Shown piece after piece: positions 13,001-23,750 of a stretch of DNA of 41,899 nt (positions are counted from its first letter, which is position 1; each line of letters begins with the position of its first letter). The DNA is taken from NCBI GenBank assembly GCA_033557835.1, contig JAWQRO010000349.1:1-41899 (forward strand). Direction: 5' to 3'. The position numbers and the translations under genes are program-made. Source of the DNA: Helochares maculicollis. Lineage: Eukaryota; Arthropoda; Insecta; Coleoptera; Hydrophilidae. The notes beneath the pieces were generated by a model. The model ran no database searches. It was not told the DNA's origin and saw nothing but the letters and a program-made list of their open reading frames with translations.

Positions 13001-15866
13001 TTTTCACAGTACCACAGCATGTGTAAAATTTACTCGCGCATTCTTTGTTCGTTTTATTTCTGCTTTATCAAGAAATAATTTGCCTGCAGTAATCATTTGT
13101 ATTCTCTACGACGGTGGTCTACACTGTGCCTAGACACCGAAGTAAATTGAGTAAGCAAGCATAATTTATTTAAAACGGAATAAGCGAAGATTTACCATTC
13201 GAGAATACATTTTGTTGCGGCCGATGCCATGTCCGAGGCTATTGATCACTTATTTTGAATATATATTTTATTTCAAGCATTCGTCCGTGATTTACTTACA
13301 AATTTAATATATTACCCGGCTTTGCTATTACATTCTTAAACAATTTGATATCCCCTTATGGGTATGGATGTTAGAAGATTGTAGTAACTCTTAACTTGTC
13401 ATTGTTAATATAACTACTACGTCAAGCTTAAATTCTTTATTAATATATTACACACTTCATCTACAGCTTTTATTAAAGCTAAATGTGATACGCGGTATTT
13501 TACGTACATACTTCATTTTCTCGTTTGCATTCAAAACTTGTACAAAATTCGACTTGATTTGAATAACAATAAGCGTATTTTTGTTTGCCTAATTTTTTCG
13601 TACTTCTAGAGGTATTGTTTGGAACATTCCGGTATGTATATGCTCTTGTTATAAAATATAATAATTATACTCTTACTGTTAGTGCTTGCATTGTTCCACG
13701 TTCTCGTATAGTGCGCCGAAGAATAATGCATATGTGGACGTTTATTTCCCGGAGAAGTAGAGGGAATTTTTTGCGGATTATTTTTAATAAAATATGCTCT
13801 ATTCGGTTTTCAAATATTTATGATGGCATGAAATATTTTCGTGCACTTTACGGTATTTATATTTTATTTCTCCGCAGTGCATGTTGGCGTGCATACTACG
13901 TTTATCCATTACTCAAAATAAAAATAGCTGCTGCAAAAATTCACATAGAAAATCTTCGGCAAAAGTGTGTAAAATAAATGATTTCCACAAGTTTAAAAAT
14001 CAGAGATGAAGCGGATTAGCCCAAAAAGCACAAGCATTTAAAATCTAACACCAAAATTCATGAGCCTTCTTTTGACACGGCAAACAATTCATGAAAGTGT
14101 TATTACCGCTGCGGTAACAACATTATTAATAAAATTAGGAATTACTCCCCGTGAGTGTTTGTAAAGAGTTATTAATTTGCCCTCACTTGTCATAATTATA
14201 ATCTTTATCAGAGGTAACGCACGAGTGAAACATTTTACCATTTTAATGTGGTGGCTATTTATATTATGGGCCGTATTGAGTGTGGCATATCTACATGCGT
14301 GCAGTGACTTAATTGGGGTACAAACATATCCATCCATCAACTTGGCACTGGACAAGGCTCGATCTTGACAATTCACTGCTTCGGAAGTAAATGGGCCTAT
14401 TTTTATGGTAAATTAGTTAAATTTTTCTGTTTCGCTCTCTGCATTTATTTGGGAAATGTGCCATATAAATACAAAGGAAATTTTCCTACTGCAGCAATTA
14501 CTTTCGCAGGTTTACACGGCAAGTATAATTTATATTAAAAGGGGGTTTAATTTACATATCGAGTAATGAGCTACATTTAAATTAAATTATCTCGTACAAT
14601 TTTTACTGTGATTCTTGTAACGCAGTTCTGCAGCCTCTTCACTTTATGTCCTTGTAGAATATATGTGAAAATTAGAATGTAAGTTATTTGTCGTATACGA
14701 TTAAAAATTTAATAAAAAATAAATTAATTAAGTTTATAACACTTTAATTATAACAGTTATCAAACAAATCAACATCACAATAATAATAAAAAATTATATT
14801 TAATCTTACTTCTAAAGCTGATCGTAACAAAATTTTCTATTTTCGCCTAGATAGACTTTTAAAAAGTACTTTTTATAAATTAAAAAAATTAAAAAATATA
14901 GTTCGAGAAAAATATGTACATATAAGTTGTAGTTAACTACAAACAAATTTATATAGCTCAGATGATTCGGCACTATTTTCTCTAGATGACGTAATTACTA
15001 GTAGTGCTCATCATTTATTTGAAAATAATTATCTTTTTCAATTTTGATTTTCAGAATCTTAACGTTTTAGGTTAACTGCCTCTCTTGAGTAAATTTTAAT
15101 TAAGTATTAATTTTCTTAAGCGCAAAATTATAGCTATTGATCAACCAAAAAGTGTTTTTAAGTAGACTATTTTCTTAATCAAAATCTAGTAACAAAAATT
15201 TGCAATAACTTAAAGTACATTTTATATTTCTTGTTTTCATAATTTATAAAAAATAATCGCAAAATATTACAACCATGCGGAAATATGACATCCAAAGATA
15301 GATAGATCTTGACGGCTAATGAATCAGTTTTGACTATTTGCGGTATGTCGTTGATGAGTATGCTTGTAAATTATATCACTTATGACAATGACAATAGTTA
15401 TAGTTAAGATTTTGTACAAATCCTAATTATTAACGCCTATTAAAAATTTTATTTTGATATGAGCGGAGCCGGTCGGAAGTAATATTTTATGTTGAAAATT
15501 ATTCTATTACTTAATAAAATTTTTGCATGCTCATCAACAATTGCAATTTTTTAAATAAGATTTCCCTCGGGATCCTTGCTCATGAAATCAAAAGTTGTAA
15601 ATGTTGTTTGGACAAAAAATTTTAAGATATTTTAATTTGCATCACTTTGATTTTTTATAATTATAGACTGAAGGATGTATGAACCATTCTCGAGCCAGCG
15701 TTTATACAATATTTACCAAAACAGCCTAAGGTATATTGTACTGACAAAACCCGAAAAATATTCTAATTAGTTTTTTAAGCTCCTAACAATACTTTCAGAA
15801 AACACTTTTTCTCCTTACTCTTTTTTTTCTTAAGATCGTTAATATTAGATTTATGAAATTTTTACA
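10013..15866. other. Unique AT-rich DNA, no gene recognised
   Basis: The longest non-transposon open frame in the window lies here (13585-13977, plus strand), but it lacks recognisable domains and a well-placed start and is treated as chance. An imperfect palindrome at 14099-14121 is listed separately. The interval around 14700-15200 is very AT-rich with many A and T runs. Nothing else is recognised. Confidence 0.6.
14099..14121. repeat. Imperfect 23-bp palindrome with TTACCGC/GCGGTAA core
   Basis: TTACCGC and GCGGTAA flank a single central T at 14103-14117. The arms extend to 11 bp with one mismatch. The TGCGGT word inside matches the consensus of Runt-domain factors, but a single short site proves nothing. 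It is compact and GC-rich against its surroundings. Confidence 0.4.
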
Positions 15867-15868
15867 TA

Positions 15869-15897
15869 CCAGGTGCGCAAGTTTAAAATATCGTTTT
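15869..15897 (+). repeat. Left terminal inverted repeat, lineage 2 copy a
   Basis: Reads CCAGGTGCGCAAGTTTAAAA inward from the TA at 15867-15868 and is mirrored at 17112-17140. Confidence 0.95.
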
Positions 15898-16040
15898 GTT
15901 GTCAAAAGATGCCGCATGAAATCCATTGAAGTAACCTTTGGAACCCAAAACGCTATGTTTTGGTAAGACTGCCCACTACAAAACGTTATATTCGTTTAGT
16001 TCTTTAGAAGTTAATAGCATGCTTCTTTTTCGTATTAAAC

Positions 16041-17055
16041 ATATCGAATTTTGAGCCAAGTAAAGGGTATTTGTGGCATATAATGGATTTCTTGTTCAAT
16101 CAAACGAAAGAGAAATAGAAGAATGATCAAATTCTTGCAAATAGTTACGACAATCTTGCTTCAACTATCAAGATTGGTGAACGCTGGTTCCAGAGGTTCA
16201 AAAGTGGCGATTTAAATGTTATTGACAAAGAACCTAAAAATCGACAAAAAATTTGAAGACGACCAACTACAAGCATTATTGGAAGAAGACGATACACAAA
16301 CATAGCAAATGAGCAGTTGAATGTCACTCGGCAAGCCATTTTCGATCGCCTGAGAGTTATGAGGAAGATTCAAAAGTTTGGAAAATGGGTTCGACACAAA
16401 CTGAACGAACGACAGATAGAAAGACGTAAACTTGTAGGCAAAATGCTGCATTTACGGCACAAAAGAAGGGTTTTTTACATCGGGTTGTAACTGCGGATGA
16501 AAAAGGGATCTATTTTGAGAATCTCAAAAGTAAAAAATTGTGGGTAACGCCAAGACAACCATCAACATCGAGTACAAAACCAGATCGTTTGGGGAGGAAG
16601 ACAATGCTGTGTGTGTGTGGTGAGATCAGAAGGTAGTAGTTTACTACGAGCTTCTCAAACTCAGCAAAACAGTTAATATCGTCCGCTACCGACAACAAAT
16701 GATCAATTGAAACCACGAATTGATCGATAAATGCCCAGAATGGACGCGAAGACCCGGAAACGTCTTTCTGCAGCACGACAATATTCCTGCACATTCAGCC
16801 AAAGTAGTCGAAGAAACGATTGTTTGGCTTGGTTGGAAACTCCTACACCACCCGTCGTATTCACCAGACCTGGCGCCTTCTGATTATCACCTGTACTTAT
16901 GGATGGGACATGATGAGCAACACTTCAAGACTTTCAAGGATGTACAAAAATGGCTTGATAAATGGATATCAATGCAAGTAATAGCTTTCTTTTGGTATGT
17001 TATCCATAAATTGCCCGAGAGGTGGGTAAAATGTGTAAAAAGCGAGTGCCAATAA
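16041..17055 (+). pseudogene. Mariner D,D34D transposase pseudogene (lineage 2, copy a)
   Basis: The start codon has become ATA at 16041-16043: the sequence around it (ATCGAATTTTGAGCCAAG) aligns with the ATG-containing start of the inverted copy at 34988. The amino half is broken by several frameshifts and stops; fragments such as RWFQRFKSGDLNVIDKE and TRQAIFDRLR can be followed in changing frames. The first catalytic block reads VTADEKGIYFEN, so the aspartate remains but the usual glycine before it and the tryptophan after EK are replaced. From 16720 the frame is open to the TAA at 17053-17055 and carries FLQHDNIPAHSA and SPDLAPSDYHLY, with exactly 34 residues between the second and third aspartates, ending with KLPERW. 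All three catalytic aspartate codons are still present, but no continuous protein can be made. Confidence 0.94.
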
Positions 17056-17111
17056 TGCGAACAAAAAATATTGTACCATTGTTTTTAAATAATAGCGTAT
17101 TTTTCATGAAA

Positions 17112-17140
17112 AAAACGACATTTAAAACTTGCGCACCTGG
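17112..17140 (-). repeat. Right terminal inverted repeat, lineage 2 copy a
   Basis: Its reverse complement reads CCAGGTGCGCAAGTTTTAAA, differing from the left repeat at one position in the first 20. TA follows at 17141-17142. Confidence 0.95.
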
Positions 17141-17964
17141 TATTACTAATATATTTGGAGAACTTTTTCGTCTTCGCCGGTTTTTTGCACAGTTGCAATA
17201 TGCATAATTTAAGCTAAAATAGTCTGTGTTTCTGACCATGAAGCTTAACGTATATTTCATTTTAAAAACAAATTCATAATCCCACTCTTGTCAATAGTAC
17301 CAACGCTTACTGTCTATCTAATCTTTCTAGAATTGATTTTTGCAACAGAGGCAAGTAAGGATCTCTTAATTTTTGTTTGTAGTCATTATAAATTCCCAGG
17401 GAAATAGGTTTAAGAAAAGATTGTCTTGGACATCATAAAAATAATGTTAACAGTGATCAAAGTTTTTAACATCCTTTTGAGCGAGATTATTTATACGTCT
17501 ATACGCACGTAAATAGCTCTTTCAAATGTAAAATTGGTTGCCGCTAAATATTTGCTGCTATTTTTAGGTACATTTTCAAACAATGCTTGTTCCATAATAT
17601 AAAATTTTTGAGGATCCAATGCACGTAAATAGCTTCATTTCGACAAAGCCATCTAGCATGCATAGAAGTCCATCCCAACACTGTTCACACAAAGTATTGT
17701 CCACTTTATGACATAATAAAAGCTACGAACATTTATTATTGGATGGAACATTATTTGAAAAATAAAACCAAACTAGGAGCACATTACGGTGATTTGACGT
17801 TTATTGACAGACGGTAAGTTTTCATGGCTCGTGTTGTAACTATTACCTGACAAATTATTCCGCAGTGAATTAGGAAGAGCTCACATTTACTACCGTGTAA
17901 AAAAAGTTTTTTTACGGACGTGTAGAGACAAGATCGATAGTAGGGGAAACACTGCATTTAGTTC

Positions 17965-17991
17965 TTCTGATACGTTTCTGATACGTTTCTG
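17965..17991. repeat. 11-bp tandem repeat, 2.5 copies
   Basis: The unit TTCTGATACGT occurs at 17965-17975 and 17976-17986, followed by TTCTG at 17987-17991. It is perfect but very short and is probably a replication-slippage product. Confidence 0.9.
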
Positions 17992-20749
17992 TATTAAAAT
18001 TACAAAGAGGCCCTTAATAACTGAACGAGCGCGTAGTTTTCTTCAGTAAGAAGAAACGTATACTGCATCTCATTAAACTATGAAAATCTTTTAGTTACAG
18101 ATATAAAGTTACTGACTGGAAGAGACATAAAGTCTGCTTCTCCTTTGAAAATGTACATTTAACACTAAACTCTGTTATCTAAGTGTATTTCACTACTTTC
18201 ATTTATTACTTATTTTAGTTTCAAATAAACATCCGGCTATGAGTATTCAAAGGCAAACGATGTTGAACTTGCCAAAGGTTCATATTGTATTATGCAATAT
18301 AATTACTACCAACTAATACCGTAGCAATTTAGCTACGGAGTGCTTTGAACTTGACAAATGAAAATAAATAAGTAAAATGCTAAATTTAAAGATTAGTTTC
18401 AGTTTTATAGGTTTATACGAAAATCGTTTAAATAGAAAATTTTTTGTTTTTCTGAAGTACCCCACAAAACAGCACGTGGCAGCGTTCATACACAATGTCC
18501 TTGCAAAATTCGTTACCTGTACCTGTATGCTCTAAACTAGAGAAATGCTTATGGAACTAAGGAGGTAGATTAGTCTTTATTAAAATAATATTGTTGGGAC
18601 GTATGAAAACAAGTTTAGTTTGTTGTTTTAGGATAAATGGTGGGAGTTGTTCTCATGGAAGCTTTGACCCAATTTATACCGCAGTAATGAAGCTTGCTCT
18701 ACTTAGTTAACTTAAAACTGAGATTGCCTCTTGATTAAAATATTCTGAAGCATTTTAGGCTCAAGCTGAAATGCATACTTTGTAGACAAATTATGTAAGA
18801 ATCCACCATACTTATGACATTTGCAAAGGCCTTTTTATACCACTGCGTATATATGATTAAATACAACAGACTACAAGAAAAAACCACCTTAGTTTTGATG
18901 ATAAATGTACAAAATTATTTTTAATATAATTTTCTAATTTACTAGTATGAAGCAAAGGCTGCGTTAACATTACAGTTTTCTATAAAATCAGAATGAAATA
19001 GATGACTTATTTGTAACAAATAATGTCTAGGCGTAAGCTGAAGAACTCAAATGTGTCTCAACATTTAAAATTTAAAGGCATTGGAACTTTTTGACGTACT
19101 GTATTTATACTTAATTTATTATACAATAAAACAAAAACATTAAAACAATTTTTTGGTTATAATTTGTATATATTGGTGGTTCAGAAGCGAAGCAAAATGG
19201 AAAATCACTTCAAGTGTAACCTATTACACATTTGAATGAGCCTCGTCCATTGGTAATGCAAATCTCGTGCAATAAGTTATTGGCCTCCGGGAATTTCATT
19301 TAATTTTAATGTGAATAACTTGTCAGGGCGATTGTCTAATTTCAATAAAATGGCAAGCTATAAAATATAAAAAAGGATAAGCGTCTTTGAATACGACGAC
19401 ACTCTGTTAAATAAAGTCAATTTTTCATACAACAGAGAGCATTTGGTGCTTGCGGAAAAAGCGCCGAGTAAAAAAGAAACGCTTTAAAGGGGGCTTATGC
19501 AGACATTACTTTTGTTGAGCTCGGAGAAAACGAATTTGTTATAATTCGTTTCGATTAAATTTGCAAAATTGCACGCTATTGGAGAGAAAAGTCCTATCTC
19601 AGAAATAAAAGAATCCACAGTCGCACTTGAGACGAAGAGAAGTGAGTTAAAAAAATACACGAGGCAAAGTATATTTTCCAGTGGGGTTTGGTAATTCTGA
19701 AGCCAAAGCTTCACAATTCTCAGTTCGGCAGAGAGCACGATGCAGACGATATATTAAACCAATTATCGGGCTCTGTGCTCGAAGACATCGTGATAAATCC
19801 GGTGAGACAGCTATTATTTTATTGACTCGCTAACAAAGTCTGCTAGAGTCCGACACGTTTCGTATAGAATTTTTTTAATGATGAAATTCCATGTAAAATA
19901 CTGAAAAAGGATAACTACTAACCGATTTAAGGCTTAATAGATTTCCATATAATGGAAAGTAGCGATGAGATATCGATCTATTACACACTGCTAAATTTAT
20001 ATTCCAGTTTTAAGATGCTTTTGTTCTTTTGATCACGGACGATCGATTCTAGAACCTTAAATAGCCAAAACGATTGTAGTTAAATTTGGTTTAGAATGGC
20101 ACAGTTTTGTTGGGTGTTGAACGGATGCAAATGTAAATTAGTTATGTTGAGTGCGGCATCCCCCAGCAGAAGAGAAAAAAGGAGATAATTAAACTAAATA
20201 ATATACAAGAGTTAGAATTTACGACATCATAAAGTATAGTAATTTGGTGTTTTTTAACGACTGATGGATAGTAGCGGCTTCCCCTTGATAGACGTATATC
20301 TACTATACAACTGTAGTGGAAATTCTAACCCCTATACGAACGTGAGTGGGTTCCGCAATTTCGTGTTCTAATTTGCACCGAATAAGGAATTCAGTATTAC
20401 GATAGCATACCTGATTTTACTTAGAAAATGAAATCAGCTATTCTGTTGAATATTTATAATTATGGGTATGGTATGCAAATATCCTGAATAAAATTATATT
20501 AGAGTAAAAATCGTTGGATTCCCGCTTTGTTGGGGGTTGCGGATTGCTTTTATATATTAAATAAGCTTCGCCCCCTTCTTTCTATATCTTCCACAAATAT
20601 TGCATTCATTAAATTTTTTAAAAGAAAGATTCATAAATATTTATTATCAGGAGTTTCATTTTTCTTCTCTTGATTATGCATTAAGGCTCACGTTGAATAT
20701 TATTTTAACTCACTTTTTAGTTGATGAGCAACATACTAAATAGTATTTA

Positions 20750-21430
20750 GTAATGCTAAGTTAATGGCGTACTAATTACAGCTCATTACTTCGAGCGAAT
20801 GATTTTTCGATTGAAAACTTAATCATGGTGACAAAACTGATCGAAAGGAAAACCGGATCAATGCATTTTGCGAGGGGGTTAAGCAGCTGCAATTCTTCCT
20901 GATTTCCCTAGCTCTAGTAATTGCGCTGCAGGCAGGGGTGTCTGACTAGCGGTTTATGTGCACACGGCCCAATTAAACCGCCCCTACGCTAATTAGACTT
21001 TTACAATCCTTGGAATTTACTTTATCGCCCGGAGGTGTTAAAAGTGCGTGCTTTACATGGCGATGTCGCCATCCAGGTTACCTTTTCTTTACTGCCTCTA
21101 CGCTCTACGATCTTTTCTTTTTGCCCTCGTTTGCCGGAGTGTCGCCGGAATTTCTCAAATAATTAAAACCCATCGGGTGCGTCATCGATAAAAATTTTAC
21201 GGGCACTTTGATTTCGGTGCCAGCTTGCACTCATTGTTTTTTATTTCGGTGCGAATTGCTGCAATGCTTTTATTGCCTAATTTGTTTGTTTTACGGCGAA
21301 TACTTTTGCCCTGTAAATGTCTTGCTTTTATTTCCCTTTATTGTTTTATTTATAAATCTTCTCGATATATATTAAAAGGGGGAGTTTCGATCACGGGTCT
21401 TTGCAGAAGGTCGGTGAAAAGATAAAAAAC
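20750..21430. promoter_or_regulatory. Possible non-coding regulatory block (speculative)
   Basis: This is the most GC-rich and least repetitive non-transposon block I can see. It carries homeodomain-type cores (ACTAATTACAG at about 20771; GCTAATTAGAC at about 20987), a GCAGCTGC E-box at about 20883, TTTATCG words, and a 16-base inverted repeat at 21057-21072 (ATGGCGA and TCGCCAT around TG). Frames are mostly closed; a 66-codon frame at 21225-21425 has no known similarity. The make-up fits an enhancer or conserved non-coding element, but conservation cannot be tested here. Confidence 0.25.
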
Positions 21431-21749
21431 TGGTTTTATTAGGTTAAAGCAGACATTACTACTAGAATTGCTTACGCATGATTTATTACAGTAGTTATAT
21501 GTGTACAAGAAAAACAGTTTGGATTTAAAATATTCCGAAATATAATAGATTTTCCTTGCTATCCCAATAGAAGATTTCCCAAAATTATTACTTATATTAG
21601 ATAGATAGCTTCAGTTGAATTTTTAGGTTTGCAGATGTAGTACAAATGTTAAACACATTTTGTTATTTAATAGTTGGAAATTTAGCTGTCAATCAGTAAA
21701 AAAAGTTTTTTGTTCGATTAGGTAGTTTTCGTTAGGCCTTCGTTGAAAA

Positions 21750-22766
21750 ATGGAAAATCAAAAGGAACATTTTCGTCATATTTTGCTTTTTTATTTCCGC
21801 AAAGGGAAAAACGTACCACAAGCTCATAAAAAGTTATGTGCTGTTTATGGTGACGAAGCCTTAAAAGAACGGCAGTGCCAATATTGGTGTGCCAAGTTTC
21901 GTTCTGATAATTTTTCACTCAAAGATGAAAAAGGCTCTAATCGTCTAGTTGCTGACGTCCTAATCGAATTCGATTCGGATCGTCACAGTACAACATGTGA
22001 GATTGCAGAGAAGCTTTATGTATCACATACATGCATTGAAAATCATTTAAAACAACTTGGCTATGTTCAAAAACTCGATACATGGGTTCCTCACGAACTG
22101 AAAGAAACGCATTTAACGTAACGCATTAACAGCTGCGATTTGCTAAAGAAACGTAATGAAAATGATCCATTTTTAAAACGACTGATAACTGGCGATGAAA
22201 AATGGGCTGTTTACAAAAATATCAATAGGAAAAGATCGTGGAGCAGGCCAGGTGAACCAATTCAAACAACATCAAAAGCTGATATTCATCAAAAGAAGGT
22301 TTTGTTATCTGTTTGGTGGGGTTACAAAGGAATTGTCAATTTTGAACTCTTACCACCTAACCTAACGATCAATTCTGATGTCTACATTGAAAAATTAACG
22401 AAATTAAACATTGCAGTTGAAAAACAGCGGCACGAATTGACAAATCGAAAGTGTTGTATTCCGTCATGACAATGCAAGGTCACACACATCTTTGGTCACT
22501 CGGCAAAAATTATCGGACCTTGGTTGGGATGTGGCAAAACAACATTTATCATACAGTCCTGACCTTGCTCCATCTGTATACTTTTTGTTTCGATCTTTAC
22601 AAAACTCCTTGAATGGTAAAAAATGCAATAATGATGATGGTGTCGAATCGTACCTGATTCAGTTTTTTCTAATAAAAACCAGAAATTTTACGAACGTGGG
22701 ATTATGATGCTGCCTGAAAGATGGCAAAAGGTCATTGATCAAAATGGGCAATACATTACAGAATAA
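21750..22766 (+). pseudogene. Mariner transposase pseudogene, third Asp replaced by Val (lineage 3)
   Basis: The ATG at 21750 opens MENQKEHFRHILLFYFRKGK, a typical mariner amino end, followed by CQYWCAKFRSDNFSLKDEKG and a second helix-turn-helix ending in ENHLKQLGYV. A TAA at 22119-22121 interrupts the frame, which then continues in phase through the first catalytic block LITGDEKW and KKVLLSVWWGYKG. A small deletion near 22452 shifts the frame just before FRHDNARSH (second aspartate, intact). The third block reads YSPDLAPSVYFLF: the expected catalytic aspartate codon is GTA (22576-22578). Counting from the second aspartate, this valine is one residue further than the usual 34-residue spacing, so a codon also seems to have been inserted. 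The gene ends near TAA at 22764-22766 after another shift at about 22700. It is inactive on several independent grounds. Confidence 0.93.
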
Positions 22767-22802
22767 AGTTACTTAGTTTCATGACAAAATTGTCTTTGAT
22801 TT

Positions 22803-22837
22803 TCTAAAAAACCGCAATTACTTAGTTGCCAACCCAA
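22803..22837 (-). repeat. Right terminal repeat, lineage 3
   Basis: Read inward on the minus strand it begins TTGGGTTGGCAACTAAGTAA and continues with TTGCGG and a T run. TA follows at 22838-22839. The same end recurs at 23669-23750. Confidence 0.85.
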
Positions 22838-22839
22838 TA

Positions 22840-23278
22840 CACTCACAGACAGCATGACAAAAATGGTCAAAATAGATTCAGAAGTACACAAAACCTAGAG
22901 ATCCGTCAAAATATCGAGGTAAAATATTTTCACTATCCCAATATCTTCCCTTTATTATGCTTTGTATAGTAATACGGGAAATTCAAAATAAGTTTAAAAT
23001 CTGTTTAAATCTATCTACGAAGTGACTTTGGCATAGATGTAAATGCTTTTGAATTTAGTATATGCGATATAAATCTCTGCCTTTAGAAACTTCTGTAAAA
23101 GTATTTATGGAATACACATAAAATAAATTATACCGATAAAAGAACTAATTGGCTTAAAGAAGCTGCATCCGATTTTAAAGCGGTAAAAATGGAAGTTGAA
23201 TGGTTGTTTAAAAATCATATCTAGAAAACTAAAAATGCAGTTCCGTCCAAATCTAAAAACTCGTATTTGTTTTGAATA
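22840..23278. other. Spacer between two mariner pieces, nothing recognised
   Basis: About 440 bp of AT-rich sequence with no open frame of note and no visible similarity to either flanking element. Confidence 0.6.
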
Positions 23279-23280
23279 TA

Positions 23281-23750
23281 TTAGGATTACAAATAAGTTT
23301 CCGCCGTTTTAAGAAAGGTGTCGCGGGGTGCGGCGTTCGTTAGAATTTACAGATGATAACCGGCTTAAAAATTAGTCTGTTCGTTCTAAAATAACATAAC
23401 CTTACTATATTAGTGACTCGGTGCTAGTAAAATATAATTTTCTTGAGCTGAATATGTCTGCATTTGAACCAAATAAAAGCCATTTGCGGGAACTTTTAAT
23501 TTATTTCTTGAATTTAAAAAAATCTGCAGCTGAGGCGCATCGATTACTCGTAGAAGCATATAATGAAGATGCTTTGAGTGAGAAAACATGTCGTGAGTGA
23601 TTTCAAAAGTTTAAAAACGGTGATTTTGATGTAGAAGACAAAGACCGCAGTGGAAGGCGTAAAATTTGCAGATTAAAGTTATTTAGTTCCATGAAAAAAT
23701 TGTCTGTGATTTTCTTAAAAAATTCCGCAGTTACTTAGTTGCCAATCCAA
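23281..23750 (+). mobile_element. Hybrid mariner: lineage 1 left end joined to lineage 3 right end
   Basis: Positions 23281 to about 23668 align with the first part of the lineage 1 copy at 4500: terminus TTAGGATTACAAATAAGTTT, the 5' untranslated region, the start codon and the first 70 or so codons. From about 23669 the sequence switches to the last 80 bases of lineage 3, matching 22757-22837 (AATAAAGTT, the TTCATGACAAAATTGTC-like stretch and the TTAGTTGCCAA terminus). The switch lies in GTAAAATTTGCAGATTAAAG, where both parents share a few bases. TA precedes (23279-23280) and follows (23751-23752). The piece is 470 bp and has no catalytic domain. The join is seen directly; whether it moved as one unit is unknown. 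Confidence 0.9.
23454..23668 (+). pseudogene. Truncated mariner transposase amino end (lineage 1 part of hybrid)
   Basis: From ATG at 23454 the frame reads MSAFEPNKSHLRELLIYFLN and continues through AAEAHRLLVEAYNEDALSEK, the first helix-turn-helix region. A TGG-to-TGA change in CRE(W)FQKF stops it at about 23598-23600. In phase beyond this stop are KFKNGDFDVEDKDRSGRRK, after which the lineage 3 tail begins and similarity to transposase ends. The second helix-turn-helix and the whole catalytic domain are missing. At best it could give a peptide of about 48 residues. Confidence 0.9.

Larger units (their letters stand above)
15869..17140 (+). mobile_element. Mariner lineage 2, complete inactive copy a
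   Basis: A 1272-bp element bounded by TA at 15867-15868 and 17141-17142. Both ends begin CCAGGTGCGCAAGTTT when read inward. Over about 29 bp the two inverted repeats differ at only a few positions, which is unusually good preservation compared with the gene inside. A second copy lies inverted at 33900-35156 and aligns along its whole length, including the 5' untranslated region. The family looks mauritiana-like from the motifs in its transposase. The element is structurally complete but its gene is dead. Confidence 0.96.
17143..21679. other. Unique DNA, no gene recognised
   Basis: No convincing open frame is present. A small 11-bp tandem repeat at 17965-17991 and a compositionally distinct block at about 20750-21430 are listed separately. 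The stretch at about 19380-19800 is also less AT-rich than its surroundings but has no recognisable content. Confidence 0.6.
21680..22837 (+). mobile_element. Mariner lineage 3, 5'-truncated inactive copy
   Basis: The right end is clear: reading inward it is TTGGGTTGGCAACTAAGTAA, ending at 22837 with TA at 22838-22839. No matching left inverted repeat can be found upstream of the transposase start at 21750, so the element is truncated or badly decayed at its 5' side; the left limit given is approximate. A second occurrence of the same right end lies 0.9 kb downstream as part of the hybrid at 23281-23750. The encoded protein looks closest to the cecropia/mori group of mariners, judged by motifs only. 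Confidence 0.88.

Noticed and set aside
13585..13977. 130-codon plus-strand open frame, the longest outside the transposons
   Set aside because: It opens with TTG, the first in-frame ATG is about 46 codons in, its make-up is what AT-rich DNA would encode, and no domain is recognisable. One chance frame of this size in 42 kb is unsurprising.
14177..14376. Opposing open frames on both strands at the same place
   Set aside because: Mutual shadows without recognisable protein features.
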